DNA from: a virus
Strand: one strand, 5' to 3'
IMG/VR virus record: IMGVR_UViG_3300037140_000174
Coordinates: 1-64,000 of that record
DNA length: 64,000 nt
The notes beneath the pieces are model-generated. The model worked only from the letters and a program-made list of their open reading frames with translations, was not told the DNA's origin and did not search any database. Positions within the stretch are counted from its first letter, which is position 1; every line of letters starts with the position of its first letter. The translations under genes were made by a program, and so were the position numbers. Below, piece by piece: positions 7,643-16,743 of this stretch.

Positions 7643-8243
7643 AGGAAATATCGGCAGGGTTATGCTACGGATACGATCCGTAGTTCCTGGGCATCCCCCT
7701 TTTGAAAAGGGGAATAAGTATGCTGCTGCCGAGAAAATGTCGCCTGAGTCTCATAGGCGCAGAATGCGGGGGCTGTTCAAAGCATGGGGTGTTAAAGATA
7801 GGGTTAATAGAGGAGAACGTGTTGTGACCGCGAGTACTATCAAAAAGATCAAGAAGCGTGCGCGTGTCCGTCTGAAAGAAACGGTAGCGAAAGAAGTTCG
7901 CGATATTCAGAATTTGGCTCGCAAGTTTGCACTGGCTGGCATTGAGGAAGCTGCAAAAATTGCAGGTAGCTCTTCGTCAAAGGATTCTGATAAGCTCGCT
8001 GCAATCAACCTTCTTCTTGATCGCGCCTTTGGCAAGGCCACGCAAACCAGTATCAATGCAGTTCTAGACGCAAATGGCAAACCCTCCGAAGTTACTGGTA
8101 AGGAACTCGACGAGCGAATTGCTGAAGCTCTCAAGCGAGTTGAAGAACTTACAGGGCGAGCGCCAAAAGCGCCTAAGAGCGAAAAACGACCTGATAATAT
8201 ACGCGAGCGTGATCGAGATACCGGGGGCTCCTCAGTCCATTGA
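7632..8243 (+). CDS. Putative terminase small subunit
   Basis: A protein of up to 203 residues (GTG 7632), or 193 from ATG 7662 (MLRIRSVVPGHPPFEKGNKY). The PFEKGNKYAA opening, the basic helical middle and the long amphipathic helices (VAKEVRDIQNLARKFALAG, DKLAAINLLLDRAFGK) fit small terminase or DNA-recognition subunits that mark the packaging site. It sits directly before the large terminase and overlaps it. The assignment depends on position and general look, not on a diagnostic motif. Confidence 0.6.
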   Translation: MQYKGNIGRVMLRIRSVVPGHPPFEKGNKYAAAEKMSPESHRRRMRGLFKAWGVKDRVNRGERVVTASTIKKIKKRARVRLKETVAKEVRDIQNLARKFALAGIEEAAKIAGSSSSKDSDKLAAINLLLDRAFGKATQTSINAVLDANGKPSEVTGKELDERIAEALKRVEELTGRAPKAPKSEKRPDNIRERDRDTGGSSVH

Positions 8244-9735
8244 TGAGGATAGTAAGGACCAATTTGTTCCAATAACCACAGCGTTTGGTGCTCACCATCT
8301 CCTTTGGCTTAGTTGTCTTCAAAAAGTAGAGGATGGTGCAATAAAGAGATTGATGGGTCTACTCCCACCAGGAGCAGGTAAATCGGTCTATACCTCTGTT
8401 GTGTTTCCAACCCACTTTCTTGGACGATTTCCAAGTAAGTCAGTAATTCTTACAAGTTATGGGAAGGATCTTCCAAATAAATTTGGAAGACGAGCTCGCT
8501 CAATTGTGTCTAGTCGTCAGTTTAGACGTATTTTTGATGCTACACTATCTCCAGAATCAGGTGCTGTTGATGAATGGGCATTGACTAATGGCTCAGAGTG
8601 GATGGCAGCCGGCATTTTGATGGGTATTACTGGTAATCGCGCTGATGGAGTTATTTGGGACGATTTGATTAAGGGCCGTGAACAAGCGGATTCAGATGTT
8701 ATTAGGCAAAAGACTTGGGATGCCTATATGGAAGATCTGATGACCCGCAAAAAGCCCAAAGCTTGGGAGGTGGGAGTCACGACAAGATGGCATGAAGATG
8801 ACGTTGCTGGTCGAATTCTTCCTGATAATTACGATGGTGAGTCTGGGTGGGTTCACTGCCGAGATGGCAATGATTGGTATGTGGTTTGCTTGCCTGCTGA
8901 GTGTGATCGTGCGGATGACCTTTTGGGACGAAAGATAGGCGAAATTCTTTGGCCTGAATGGTTTACTCCCGCTCACTTTGCACCATTTAAGAAGCAGGCA
9001 CGAACTTGGTCAGCGTTGTTTCAGCAAAGGCCAGCCCCTGATGCTGGTGACTTCTTCCAGGCAGAATGGTTGAAGTCCTATGGATTTGATCAGAAGCAAC
9101 AGCTCCCACCCCGTGAAGCCCTTAACGTGTATGGGGCGAGTGATTACGCGGTTACGGCTAATGGGGGCGACTATACTGTTCATATTGTTGTCGGGGTTGA
9201 TTCTCAGCAGCGTATTTTTGTTCTTGATCTTTGGCGTGCTCAAACAACTTCTGCACAATGGATTGATGCGTTTTGTGACTTGGTTCTTAAATGGCGTCCA
9301 TTGGGGTGGGCGGAAGAAACTGGCCAAATCAAAGCTGCAGTTGGTCCATTCCTCACACAAAGAATGAGGGAACGTCATGCCTATGTGGTTCGGGCTTCTT
9401 TTCCTACCCGTGGTGATAAGCGAACTAGGGCTCAGTCTATACGCGGACGCATGGAGATGGATGGTCTTTACGTGCCCATTCATGCCTCCTGGTATCCAGC
9501 TTTCAGAAAAGAAATCCTGACCTTTGATGCTGGCCGCAATGACGATCAAGTTGATGCGTTGGGTCTGATCGGTCAGGTTTTAGATAAAATGATTCGCGGG
9601 AAGCAGGTAGTTGTTGAACTAGCGAAGCCTAAGGTCTTGTCAACTGATCCAAGATCATGCACAGTGACTCTTGATGATTTATTTAGTGCCAACGAACACA
9701 AAAGAAGCAAATATAGTGTTCCTAGGATACATTGA
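8074..9735 (+). CDS. terL: Terminase large subunit
   Basis: The ATP-driven packaging motor and DNA-cutting nuclease. Up to 553 residues. The ATPase carries Walker A GLLPPGAGKSVYTS (about residue 95) and Walker B GVIWDDLIKG. The C-terminal RNase H-fold nuclease shows acidic residues in GASDYAV, GWAEETG and NDDQVDALG. ATG 8074 would overlap the small terminase gene by 170 bases; homology-like sequence is clear only from about KNDLIIYASVIEIPGAP, so a later TTG start (about codon 16 or 23) is possible. The stop overlaps the portal start (TGATG). Confidence 0.93.
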   Translation: MANPPKLLVRNSTSELLKLSSELKNLQGERQKRLRAKNDLIIYASVIEIPGAPQSIDEDSKDQFVPITTAFGAHHLLWLSCLQKVEDGAIKRLMGLLPPGAGKSVYTSVVFPTHFLGRFPSKSVILTSYGKDLPNKFGRRARSIVSSRQFRRIFDATLSPESGAVDEWALTNGSEWMAAGILMGITGNRADGVIWDDLIKGREQADSDVIRQKTWDAYMEDLMTRKKPKAWEVGVTTRWHEDDVAGRILPDNYDGESGWVHCRDGNDWYVVCLPAECDRADDLLGRKIGEILWPEWFTPAHFAPFKKQARTWSALFQQRPAPDAGDFFQAEWLKSYGFDQKQQLPPREALNVYGASDYAVTANGGDYTVHIVVGVDSQQRIFVLDLWRAQTTSAQWIDAFCDLVLKWRPLGWAEETGQIKAAVGPFLTQRMRERHAYVVRASFPTRGDKRTRAQSIRGRMEMDGLYVPIHASWYPAFRKEILTFDAGRNDDQVDALGLIGQVLDKMIRGKQVVVELAKPKVLSTDPRSCTVTLDDLFSANEHKRSKYSVPRIH

Positions 9736-12407
9736 TGAACGAGCCTGAGGTTGATGAGCTCGCTGGACCTGATGGTGGTAACGAAGGTCGTCGTTTAGCC
9801 AACCATTGGAAAACTCAGCTAGAAGCGATAAAAGATAATAGTCAATTCAAACGCTGGAACAAGCGTGGGAGTGATATTGTCAAAAGGTATCGTGACGAAC
9901 GAACTAGAGACGAAGACGATGGTCAACGTCACTACAATTCGCTTTGGTCAAACGTAGAGATCCTGAAGCCAGCCCTGTATGGCAAGATACCGTTGCCAGT
10001 TGTTGAGCGGCGTTTCAAGGATAAAGACCCTGCCGGGCGCAATGCGTCTCAAATGCTTGAGCGGGCACTTCGCAATGAAATTGAAATCTGCGGCTTTAAC
10101 GATTCACTCAATGCGGCAGTAAGCGACTATCTCCTGCCTGGGCGTGGGGTGGTTTGGGTTCGTTATGAGCCCAAGATTGAGGAAAGCGTTTCACTTCCGC
10201 TTGAGCCTCAAGTTGATATGAAGGATGCTCAAGGCACTATTCAAGGGCTTGATACAACTAGGGACGATGCTGAGCCTGATGAGGGTGATACTGAATTAAC
10301 CCCTGGTGGCCGCACCCGCATGAAGCTGCGGGAGGATACAGACCAGTCTGACCCTGATGAGCAGCCTGAAGAGGATGTAGAACTAAGCGAACAGAAACTG
10401 GTTGATACTGGAGATAGGATCCTAAGGGAATCAACCCCGGTTGATTACATTCCCTGGGAAGACTTCTTCACGTTCCCAGTCCGCGCCCGCTCTTGGACTG
10501 AAGTGACGGCCATTGCAAAGCGCGTTTATATGTCGCGTCAGCAAATGATCCGCCGCTTCGGTAAGGTCATTGGTAAGAAGATTCCGCTTCAAAAGGACGA
10601 TAGAGGGGATAGAACCCAAAACACGACCCTTCAGGCTGCTGAGCAGGATAAGGGTCAGGTTATGGAGATCTGGTCCAAGGACGACGAGACGGTCTATTGG
10701 ATCGCTGAAGGGTATGAGTATCTTTGTGATCGCAGGGATGATCCACTTGGGCTTGAGAACTTCTGGCCGGTTCCGAAGCCGCTTTTTGCCAATCCGACGA
10801 ACAACACCATAATTCCTGTTCCTGATTACATTCAGTATCAGGATCAGGCTGTTCAAATTGACGAGCTTACTCAGCGTGTCGCGATGCTGACCAAAGCTTG
10901 TAAGATGGCCGGCGTGTATAACGCTGCGGCTAAGGATATTCAGCGTCTTTTCAATGAGTCGGTAGAGAACGAGTTGATCCCAGTTGATGATTGGGCAGCC
11001 TTTGCTGAGAAGGGGGGTGTTGAAGGTAACTGGAGCTTGATGCCGGTTGCTGAGATCATTCAGATCGTCAACGAGCTTATGCTGGCTAAGCAGAAGCAAA
11101 TTGAGGAGATGGATAGGCTTACTGGCATTAACGATATCATGCGCGGAACTAGCGATGCTCGTGAGACTTTGGGTGGTGTCCGCTTGAAGTCGAACAGTGC
11201 TGGTACACGTTTGACCAGCAGGCAGAACGAAGTGGCGCGATTTGCGCGTGATACTCTGCGTATCATGGCAGATATTATGTCGCAGCATTTCAGCCATCAA
11301 AGCTTGATTGAGGTTTCAGGGGCTCTTTATGAGGAAGGGCTTGGTCCTGATGATATGCCGTCCTTGTCGGCACCTACAGCACCGCCTCAAATGGGGGCTC
11401 AACCACATCCTCCAATGGCCACTGGGGCTCCAATGCCTCAAGGAGCGCCTCCTCAAGGGATGCCTCAGCCTGGGATGCCCCAGCCGGGGCCAATGGGGGC
11501 TCCCCCTCCCCCGCAAATGGGTGGAAATGTAGTGCCCTTCAGGGGTCCAGTACCCCCAGGAGCCCCGCCTGCTCCCATGGGGGCACCCCCTCAGCCTGGG
11601 ATGGCACCGGGAATGCCCCCTGGTGGGCCTATGATGCCCCCTGGTCCGCCTCAGTCCGTCATACCTCCTGAGGTACAGGCCAAAATCGACGCACTCACAC
11701 GCATTGCAAAGGCAATTTCACTGCTTCGAAATGAGCAGTTGCGTGGATTCCGCGTGGATATTGAAGTTGATTCCACAATTTATGGCGATCAGGCTCAAGA
11801 TAAGCAAGATCGCACTCAGTTTGTGGTAGCGACTACTCAATATCTTCAGCAAGCAGCCATGCTTGGCGCACAAATGCCGGAAATGGTTCCACTTTTGGGT
11901 AAGATGCTTCAGTTTGCTGCTCGTGGTCACCGCATTGGCCGTGATCTTGAGCTTGCAATTGAGGAATTTACCGATCAAGCAACCATTATCGCTAAGCAAA
12001 ATCAGATAAAGGCTCAGACTACTCCGAATCCTGAGCAGCAGAAGATGCAAATGGAGCAGCAAAAGACGAATGCTCAGCTTCAGATTGCGAATATTAATGC
12101 CCAAACTGAAAAGGCGCGTGGTCAGTCGGAAATTCAGTCTAATCAGTTGAAGAATGCTTCGGAGCAGCATCAGGCACAAGCTGAAGTGCAGCGTCAGGCA
12201 GTTGAGAATGCTGGAAATCAGGCGAATGCTCAGGCTGAGATGGCGAAAGCCAATGCAGATCAGGAAATGATGCAAACCCAGCGGCAGATTGAGCTTATTA
12301 AGCTTCAGATTGAGCTTAAGAAGCTTGAAGCAGCTTCATCCAATGCTGAAAAGGCCGATACTATGGCTGATAGGGCTGCAAATCCACCGGAAGCTGCTTC
12401 GGCATGA
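9735..12407 (+). CDS. Portal protein
   Basis: An 890-residue protein forming the DNA-entry ring of the head. The segment LKPALYGKIPLPVVERRFKD, with DPAGRNASQMLERALRNE after it, is typical of podovirus portals, followed by an acidic insert and the stem/wing region. Residues about 540-640 are a low-complexity Pro/Gly/Met/Gln tract. The end (about 750-890) is a Gln/Ala-rich coiled coil, as expected for a barrel extending into the head. ATG 9735 overlaps the terminase stop; a TTG three bases earlier is less likely. The length suits a P22-like rather than a T7-like virus. Confidence 0.88.
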   Translation: MNEPEVDELAGPDGGNEGRRLANHWKTQLEAIKDNSQFKRWNKRGSDIVKRYRDERTRDEDDGQRHYNSLWSNVEILKPALYGKIPLPVVERRFKDKDPAGRNASQMLERALRNEIEICGFNDSLNAAVSDYLLPGRGVVWVRYEPKIEESVSLPLEPQVDMKDAQGTIQGLDTTRDDAEPDEGDTELTPGGRTRMKLREDTDQSDPDEQPEEDVELSEQKLVDTGDRILRESTPVDYIPWEDFFTFPVRARSWTEVTAIAKRVYMSRQQMIRRFGKVIGKKIPLQKDDRGDRTQNTTLQAAEQDKGQVMEIWSKDDETVYWIAEGYEYLCDRRDDPLGLENFWPVPKPLFANPTNNTIIPVPDYIQYQDQAVQIDELTQRVAMLTKACKMAGVYNAAAKDIQRLFNESVENELIPVDDWAAFAEKGGVEGNWSLMPVAEIIQIVNELMLAKQKQIEEMDRLTGINDIMRGTSDARETLGGVRLKSNSAGTRLTSRQNEVARFARDTLRIMADIMSQHFSHQSLIEVSGALYEEGLGPDDMPSLSAPTAPPQMGAQPHPPMATGAPMPQGAPPQGMPQPGMPQPGPMGAPPPPQMGGNVVPFRGPVPPGAPPAPMGAPPQPGMAPGMPPGGPMMPPGPPQSVIPPEVQAKIDALTRIAKAISLLRNEQLRGFRVDIEVDSTIYGDQAQDKQDRTQFVVATTQYLQQAAMLGAQMPEMVPLLGKMLQFAARGHRIGRDLELAIEEFTDQATIIAKQNQIKAQTTPNPEQQKMQMEQQKTNAQLQIANINAQTEKARGQSEIQSNQLKNASEQHQAQAEVQRQAVENAGNQANAQAEMAKANADQEMMQTQRQIELIKLQIELKKLEAASSNAEKADTMADRAANPPEAASA

Positions 12408-12571
12408 GGAAACGCATAAGGCGTGGGCGGAAAGCTAAGAAGCCGTCACCAATAAGGGATAATCGCCCAGGTTCTGTTTGGCTTAAAAAGAGGAAATCAG
12501 ATGCGATTAGTTTACCGACCAGGCCACCCCAGCGCGAACGAGAACGGCTTGGTGGATGTCAGCCAAATTGA
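12404..12571 (+). CDS. Small very basic protein, overlapping
   Basis: A 55-codon frame starting in an ATGA overlap with the portal stop. It opens MRKRIRRGRKAKKPSP and is rich in Arg and Lys, so it could bind nucleic acid. Its last 23 codons overlap the next gene in another frame. Only the overlap and the codons in the otherwise empty gap support it; it may simply carry ribosomes to the next start. Confidence 0.35.
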   Translation: MRKRIRRGRKAKKPSPIRDNRPGSVWLKKRKSDAISLPTRPPQRERERLGGCQPN

Positions 12572-12833
12572 TCACTTTGGGGACGATGCTCGCTTCTACG
12601 TCATAAGTGATACTATGGATCCGCTTCGACACATGGCTAATGGGAAGCATTACACTTCCAAACGGGAATTCAGGGAAGCTACCAAAGCCGCAGGCTGCGT
12701 TGAGTATGGCTCAGAGACAGCACATTTACTTAAGCCAAGGGTGCCTGTAAAACTGGATCGCAATAAACGGCGTGAGGATATTAGGAGAACTATCTATGAT
12801 ATTAGGAATGGTATCCGCAGAGAGAATGAATGA
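12501..12833 (+). CDS. Conserved phage head-region protein
   Basis: A 110-residue protein with AAGAGGAAA upstream of ATG 12501. The core YVISDTMDPLRHMANGKHY followed by TSKREFREATKAAGC belongs to a short family seen beside portal and scaffold genes in many podoviruses. Its role is unknown. The C-terminus is very basic (RNKRREDIRRTIYDIRNGIRR). It is followed directly by a homing endonuclease gene that overlaps its stop. Confidence 0.75.
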   Translation: MRLVYRPGHPSANENGLVDVSQIDHFGDDARFYVISDTMDPLRHMANGKHYTSKREFREATKAAGCVEYGSETAHLLKPRVPVKLDRNKRREDIRRTIYDIRNGIRRENE

Positions 12834-13326
12834 ATTGTACGAAATTGATTTAGTCAAAGGTGAGTTTTATCACAAGAGGTCAGTTGGATGTGCTGTAATG
12901 GGGAGTAGGGCCGGATACTCCCTTGATGGGGGGTATAGGATTTTGAGTATAGATAGAAAAGATTATTTTGAGCATAACTTAATTTGGTTCCTTACACGTG
13001 GGTCCTGGCCTCCTAAGGGTAAAGAAGTAGATCATAAGAATAGGATCAAATCAGATAGTTCTCCAAATAATTTAAGATTGGCTTCAAGGAGTCAAAATTG
13101 TGCAAATAGTGGTGTAAGAAAAGATAATAAATGTGGTCATCGGGGAGTTCATTTTAATAAAGAGAAACAGAAATACGCGGTTCAAATAACCAAAGATAAA
13201 AAGGTGTATTCTTTGGGTTATTTTAAAGAACTTTCAGTAGCAGCGAAAATAGCACAAGAAGCAAGGATCCGGCTCTTTGGTGAGTTTGCAGAAGAGCCAA
13301 TTCAGGCAGGAGGCCCTAATGGCTGA
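12826..13326 (+). CDS. HNH homing endonuclease with AP2 DNA-binding domain
   Basis: A 166-residue selfish endonuclease. The HNH_3-type core reads EVDHKNRIKSDSSPNNLRLA (about residues 65-84), followed by SRSQNCANSG. The C-terminal AP2/ERF-like domain starts at GHRGVHFNKEKQKYAVQI and continues with YSLGYFKELSVAAKIAQEA. Translation starts within the previous gene's end (ATG 12826) and its 3' end overlaps the start of the following gene. Base composition is markedly AT-rich relative to the head genes. It interrupts no gene, so it is a free-standing homing gene. Confidence 0.9.
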   Translation: MNELYEIDLVKGEFYHKRSVGCAVMGSRAGYSLDGGYRILSIDRKDYFEHNLIWFLTRGSWPPKGKEVDHKNRIKSDSSPNNLRLASRSQNCANSGVRKDNKCGHRGVHFNKEKQKYAVQITKDKKVYSLGYFKELSVAAKIAQEARIRLFGEFAEEPIQAGGPNG

Positions 13327-13609
13327 TTTGGTTCCCTCTCAACAAGGCGCTTTGTCTCAACAGATGGCCCAAGCCTTGATGGCTGGTGGCAACGATCCAA
13401 TGCAGCAAGCTCTTAATACACCGTATGGGCAGCAAGGGGCTCAAACTCAGCTTCCAATGCAGGGTGGAAGCATGATGATGCAAAGGCCCCCCGGAATGCA
13501 AATGCCAATGAACCCCAACATGAAAGATCAATCACGGTTCATGTCGCATCAATACCCACCGTCAATGCTTGGTGTTAGTCCTCCATCACTGGGGCCTAAT
13601 TTTAGGTAG
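13319..13609 (+). CDS. Met/Gln/Pro-rich small protein
   Basis: A 96-residue protein with an ideal AGGAGG site before ATG 13319. Composition is extreme (MQGGSMMMQRPPGMQMPMNP), probably disordered, and it resembles the Pro/Gly/Met tract of the portal and the small protein at 27986. Its place between portal and scaffold suggests a head-assembly or internal protein. No family recognised. Confidence 0.65.
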   Translation: MADLVPSQQGALSQQMAQALMAGGNDPMQQALNTPYGQQGAQTQLPMQGGSMMMQRPPGMQMPMNPNMKDQSRFMSHQYPPSMLGVSPPSLGPNFR

Positions 13610-13620
13610 GATTGCTAACG

Positions 13621-13632
13621 AGTTCTAGAACT
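13621..13632. promoter_or_regulatory. 12-bp perfect palindrome before the scaffold gene
   Basis: AGTTCTAGAACT is a perfect inverted repeat in the 82-base gap before the scaffold gene. It could be a protein-binding site or chance; no promoter elements were recognised beside it. Confidence 0.2.
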
Positions 13633-13691
13633 GTTAAGAGTGAAACAAGAGCAAATGGTCCGCACCCGCCGACCGCAAATGGAGAGTGTTT

Positions 13692-14999
13692 ATGTTGACT
13701 GATAAATGGCTTCGTACCACTTACCTCACTGCACCCGAAGGCGTTGTTGGAAATGAAGGGGGTGATGCTGGGGGTGATGCTGGTGGTGCACCGCCCCTCG
13801 ATATTGGTGTAGACCATCCAGTTAGTGATGGGCCTGGGAGTGGGCGATCCACAATTAGGAAGCAGCTTGAGGGGGAATTTGAGAAGGATCGTAAGCGCAG
13901 TGCTGCTCCGGCTAGGAAGGGGCGTGTTGCTCAGGGCGCGGCCCGGCTTGAGGACGAACCTGAAGAGCCGAAGGATCCTGGAACTGAAGCTCCAGTAGAA
14001 CCGGCCGCCCCTGTTGTTGCAGAATCAAAGCTGGCCCCGCCTGAAGGCTTCTCTAAGGAAGCGAAGGCTGAATGGGAAAAAACCCCGGCTCAGGTGCAAC
14101 AGGCTATCCTTAAGCGTGAACAGGATATGTCTAAGGGGGTTGAGGAGCTGAAGAAGCGTTATACTGACATTGACCAAGCTCTAACCCCTCGGATGGATGT
14201 AATCCGGAAGCATGGGCATACCCCTGGTCAGGCGATACATCAGCTTTTCTCTTGGTTTGAGGCGTTATCTCAAGATCCGGTCAGGTTGAAGAGCGGTCAG
14301 GCTCCAGTTGCGTTGGAAGCATTGGCCAAATCTTTTGGTATTGATCTTAGAGCAATTTACACTCCTCAGCAGCAAGCTGAGAAGCCGAAGGAAGTTGCAC
14401 AAGAACCGGGTAAGGATGGGCAACCGGCTGGTGCTGTGCCCCCGCAAGTACAAGCTTATATCGACAGCATGAAGGAGCAGCTTGCTCAGTTTGGGCAGGC
14501 AGTTCAGCAGCGGTTCGGTTCGATTGAGAACACGTTCCAGAGACAGTCGCAGGCACAAACTCAGGAGATGCTCGATTCTTGGTCCAAGGATAAGCCATAT
14601 TTTGAGGACGTTCGTGGCATGATGGCTCATTTGATTACACCGGGGCCAGCTTCTGCTATGTACCCTCAGGGTTCGCCCCCGGCCGTGCCCCCTCTGGCAA
14701 ACGGATCAGCAGATCTTGACACGGCCTACGATATGGCTATTAATGCGATGCCAGCAGTCCGGCAAAAGGTACGCCAGGAAGAGCTGACAAAGATTGAAGC
14801 CGATCGAGTTGCTAAGGAGCAGAAGGAGAAAAAGGCTCAACAGGAAGCCGCTGACAAGGCCCGCAAGGCAAGTGGCAGTTTGAGTCTTACAGCTCCCGGT
14901 GCCCCGGTCACTCCACAGAAGGGACCGAAGCAACGCAAGTCGGTTGGTGATAGCCTTAGGGAAGCTATTGCTGAGCATTCCAAAGGCAGCAGAATATGA
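13692..14999 (+). CDS. Putative scaffolding protein
   Basis: A 435-residue protein immediately before the major capsid gene, the usual scaffold position. It is highly charged and helical: a Gly/Asp-rich start, an acidic/proline linker, PPEGFSKEAKAEWEKTPAQV then long helices with KGVEELKKRYTDIDQAL, and a Lys-rich end (KKAQQEAADKARKASG) that could contact coat protein. ATG 13692 has GGAGAG upstream; GTG 13686 is the alternative. It would direct procapsid assembly and leave before maturation. Confidence 0.75.
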   Translation: MLTDKWLRTTYLTAPEGVVGNEGGDAGGDAGGAPPLDIGVDHPVSDGPGSGRSTIRKQLEGEFEKDRKRSAAPARKGRVAQGAARLEDEPEEPKDPGTEAPVEPAAPVVAESKLAPPEGFSKEAKAEWEKTPAQVQQAILKREQDMSKGVEELKKRYTDIDQALTPRMDVIRKHGHTPGQAIHQLFSWFEALSQDPVRLKSGQAPVALEALAKSFGIDLRAIYTPQQQAEKPKEVAQEPGKDGQPAGAVPPQVQAYIDSMKEQLAQFGQAVQQRFGSIENTFQRQSQAQTQEMLDSWSKDKPYFEDVRGMMAHLITPGPASAMYPQGSPPAVPPLANGSADLDTAYDMAINAMPAVRQKVRQEELTKIEADRVAKEQKEKKAQQEAADKARKASGSLSLTAPGAPVTPQKGPKQRKSVGDSLREAIAEHSKGSRI

Positions 15000-15164
15000 G
15001 GCCCGTATCGATCACGGGAGCCACACAGGGCTGAAGCATCGAGCAACGTGGCATAAGCATCCACCAGCGTCAGTAGCTCTAGGCATACAAGCCAGAGCGA
15101 ACAGCGCAAAAGGGATGGTGCTGCACTCAACGCAATCGCTGGGAAAGTTAAAAGGGGACCTTAA

Positions 15165-16199
15165 ATGGCTTCGTTTCCCAATCTGAGTGAAATTGTCACG
15201 ACTACCCTGCGTAATCGCACGGGTGAGCTCGCTGATAATATGAGTCGTAATAACGCGGCTCTGCTTCGACTTACTCGACGCGGTAACCTGAAGACGTTCT
15301 CAGGTGGCCGCACAATCGTCCAAGAACTTAACTACGCTGATAACCAGACCTTCCAGTGGTACAGTGGTTACCAGACGCTGAACATTTCCCCTTCTCAGGT
15401 GTTCTCGGCTGCTGAATACCCGATCCGTCAGGCGGCTGTTGCCGTTTCGATCAGCGGGTTGGAAGAGCTTCAGAACTCTGGTGAAGAGGCGATCATCGAT
15501 CTGCTTGAAAGCCGCATTATGAACGCTGAAGACACGTTCATGAACGGCCTTTCTCAGGGCATCTATGGTGATGGTACTGTCACCAACTCTGTTGGTGGCC
15601 TCCAGTTGCTTGTTGCCTCAAGCCCGACGACCGGCGTGGTTGGCGGTATTGATCGCAGCCAGTGGCAGTTTTGGAGGAACCAGACCTGGTCGGCTGCGAC
15701 GAACGGCTCTACCGTTCTGAGCTCTGCCAGCATCCTTCAACAGATGGATGCCCTCTGGGTGCAGTTGGTTCGTGGCCGTGACTATCCGGACCTGATCGTG
15801 ATGGATAACGTCATGTATCGGTATTACCTCAGTGCGCTGCAAGCTATTCAGCGTATTGGGCCGGAAGGCACGCCCCCCGATCTGGCTGAGGCTGGGTTCC
15901 AGTCCCTGAAGTACCTGAACGCAGATTGTGTTCTGGATGGTGGCTTCCAGGGGTTCAGCACTGACCCGCTGCCCGCACAAACGTCTACGTCTTCCTCTGC
16001 CGTTGGTGGTGCTCCGTCGACCACTGGGTACTTCCTCAATACGAAGTACCTGCATTGGCGTCCGCACTCCCGCCGTAACATGGTTCCGCTTGACCCGGAT
16101 CGTTTCTCGGTCAACCAGGATGCCATGATCCGGTTGATCGGATGGGCTGGGAATATGACCATTTCGAACGCATTTTTGCAGGGAGTTCTCACCTCGTAA
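15165..16199 (+). CDS. Major capsid protein
   Basis: A 344-residue coat protein with the outline of an HK97-type fold. Residues 9-39 form the N-terminal arm (EIVTTTLRNRTGELADNMSR and after), followed by the GGRTIVQELNYAD strand, the EEAIIDLLESRIMNAEDTFM spine helix, a central PDLIVMDNVMYRYYLSALQA segment, and the LNTKYLHWRPHSRRNMVPLDP loop near the end. AAAAGGGGACC lies before ATG 15165. The 165-base gap before it has no long gene. Residues 9-39 have a striking match in an early-region protein at 44716-44811. Confidence 0.9.
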   Translation: MASFPNLSEIVTTTLRNRTGELADNMSRNNAALLRLTRRGNLKTFSGGRTIVQELNYADNQTFQWYSGYQTLNISPSQVFSAAEYPIRQAAVAVSISGLEELQNSGEEAIIDLLESRIMNAEDTFMNGLSQGIYGDGTVTNSVGGLQLLVASSPTTGVVGGIDRSQWQFWRNQTWSAATNGSTVLSSASILQQMDALWVQLVRGRDYPDLIVMDNVMYRYYLSALQAIQRIGPEGTPPDLAEAGFQSLKYLNADCVLDGGFQGFSTDPLPAQTSTSSSAVGGAPSTTGYFLNTKYLHWRPHSRRNMVPLDPDRFSVNQDAMIRLIGWAGNMTISNAFLQGVLTS

Positions 16200-16227
16200 T
16201 AGGTGAAACAGAAAAGGAGGACTGCAA

Positions 16228-16596
16228 ATGCCTACTCGTGAAGATTTGGTTGGGCTTGGTATTCCGTCTGGGCCTGCTTCCCTGCTCGGTAATAGCCCTC
16301 AAGCTATTAACGGGGCTGGGACTACTCAGGCCACTGCTACGCCCATCTTGACGACACTGTGCAGTATTACTGCGGCTGGTGGTGCCACGGGTGGAATTCT
16401 TCTCGCTGACGCCAAGCTTGGTACTCCTTACTACGTGACTTCGGTAAGTGGTACCGCTGCTAAGATTTGGCCCCCGGTTGGTCATTATCTTAATGGTTCG
16501 CTGAATACTGGTGTTACGTTTTCCGCTGCTACTGCATCTGGCATCTTTATCCAGATGTCTTCGAAGCAGTGGTTCACGATCCCGCTGGCTCCGTAA
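16228..16596 (+). CDS. Head decoration-like protein
   Basis: A 122-residue protein after the capsid gene with a strong AGGAGG site. It opens MPTREDLVGLGIPSGPASLLG and continues into a small beta domain (GILLADAKLGTPYYVTSV, PPVGHYLNGS, FIQMSSKQWFTI). Such short proteins directly downstream of the coat gene in podoviruses usually decorate the head or its fibres; that role is inferred from position and type. Confidence 0.65.
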   Translation: MPTREDLVGLGIPSGPASLLGNSPQAINGAGTTQATATPILTTLCSITAAGGATGGILLADAKLGTPYYVTSVSGTAAKIWPPVGHYLNGSLNTGVTFSAATASGIFIQMSSKQWFTIPLAP

Positions 16597-16610
16597 GCCA
16601 GTGAATGAAC

Positions 16611-16642
16611 ACCCTTCCCCGCAAACCAATGTGGGGAAGGGT
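16611..16642 (+). terminator. Stable hairpin without U-tract
   Basis: A perfect 10-bp stem (ACCCTTCCCC pairing with GGGGAAGGGT) around a 12-base loop in the 147-base gap. No T-run follows, so it may stabilise the capsid mRNA or attenuate transcription rather than act as a classic terminator. Confidence 0.5.
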
Positions 16643-16743
16643 AGGTTGCTGGGCAGGGTGAAACCAATCACCAATCTGCTTGGCCGCAGCGGATACCTCA
16701 AGGTCCGCCCTGGTAAGGGTTTTAACCTTAGAGGAGTGGTCTA

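Noticed and set aside
10431-11300. 289-codon minus-strand frame opposite the portal gene
   Set aside because: It lies wholly inside a well-supported gene, has no ribosome site noted and its product (Leu/Arg/Ser-rich) matches no fold.
14899-15186. 95-codon frame bridging scaffold and capsid genes
   Set aside because: Most of it overlaps the scaffold end in another frame and it has no ribosome site; the 165-base gap holds only a weak 5-bp hairpin.
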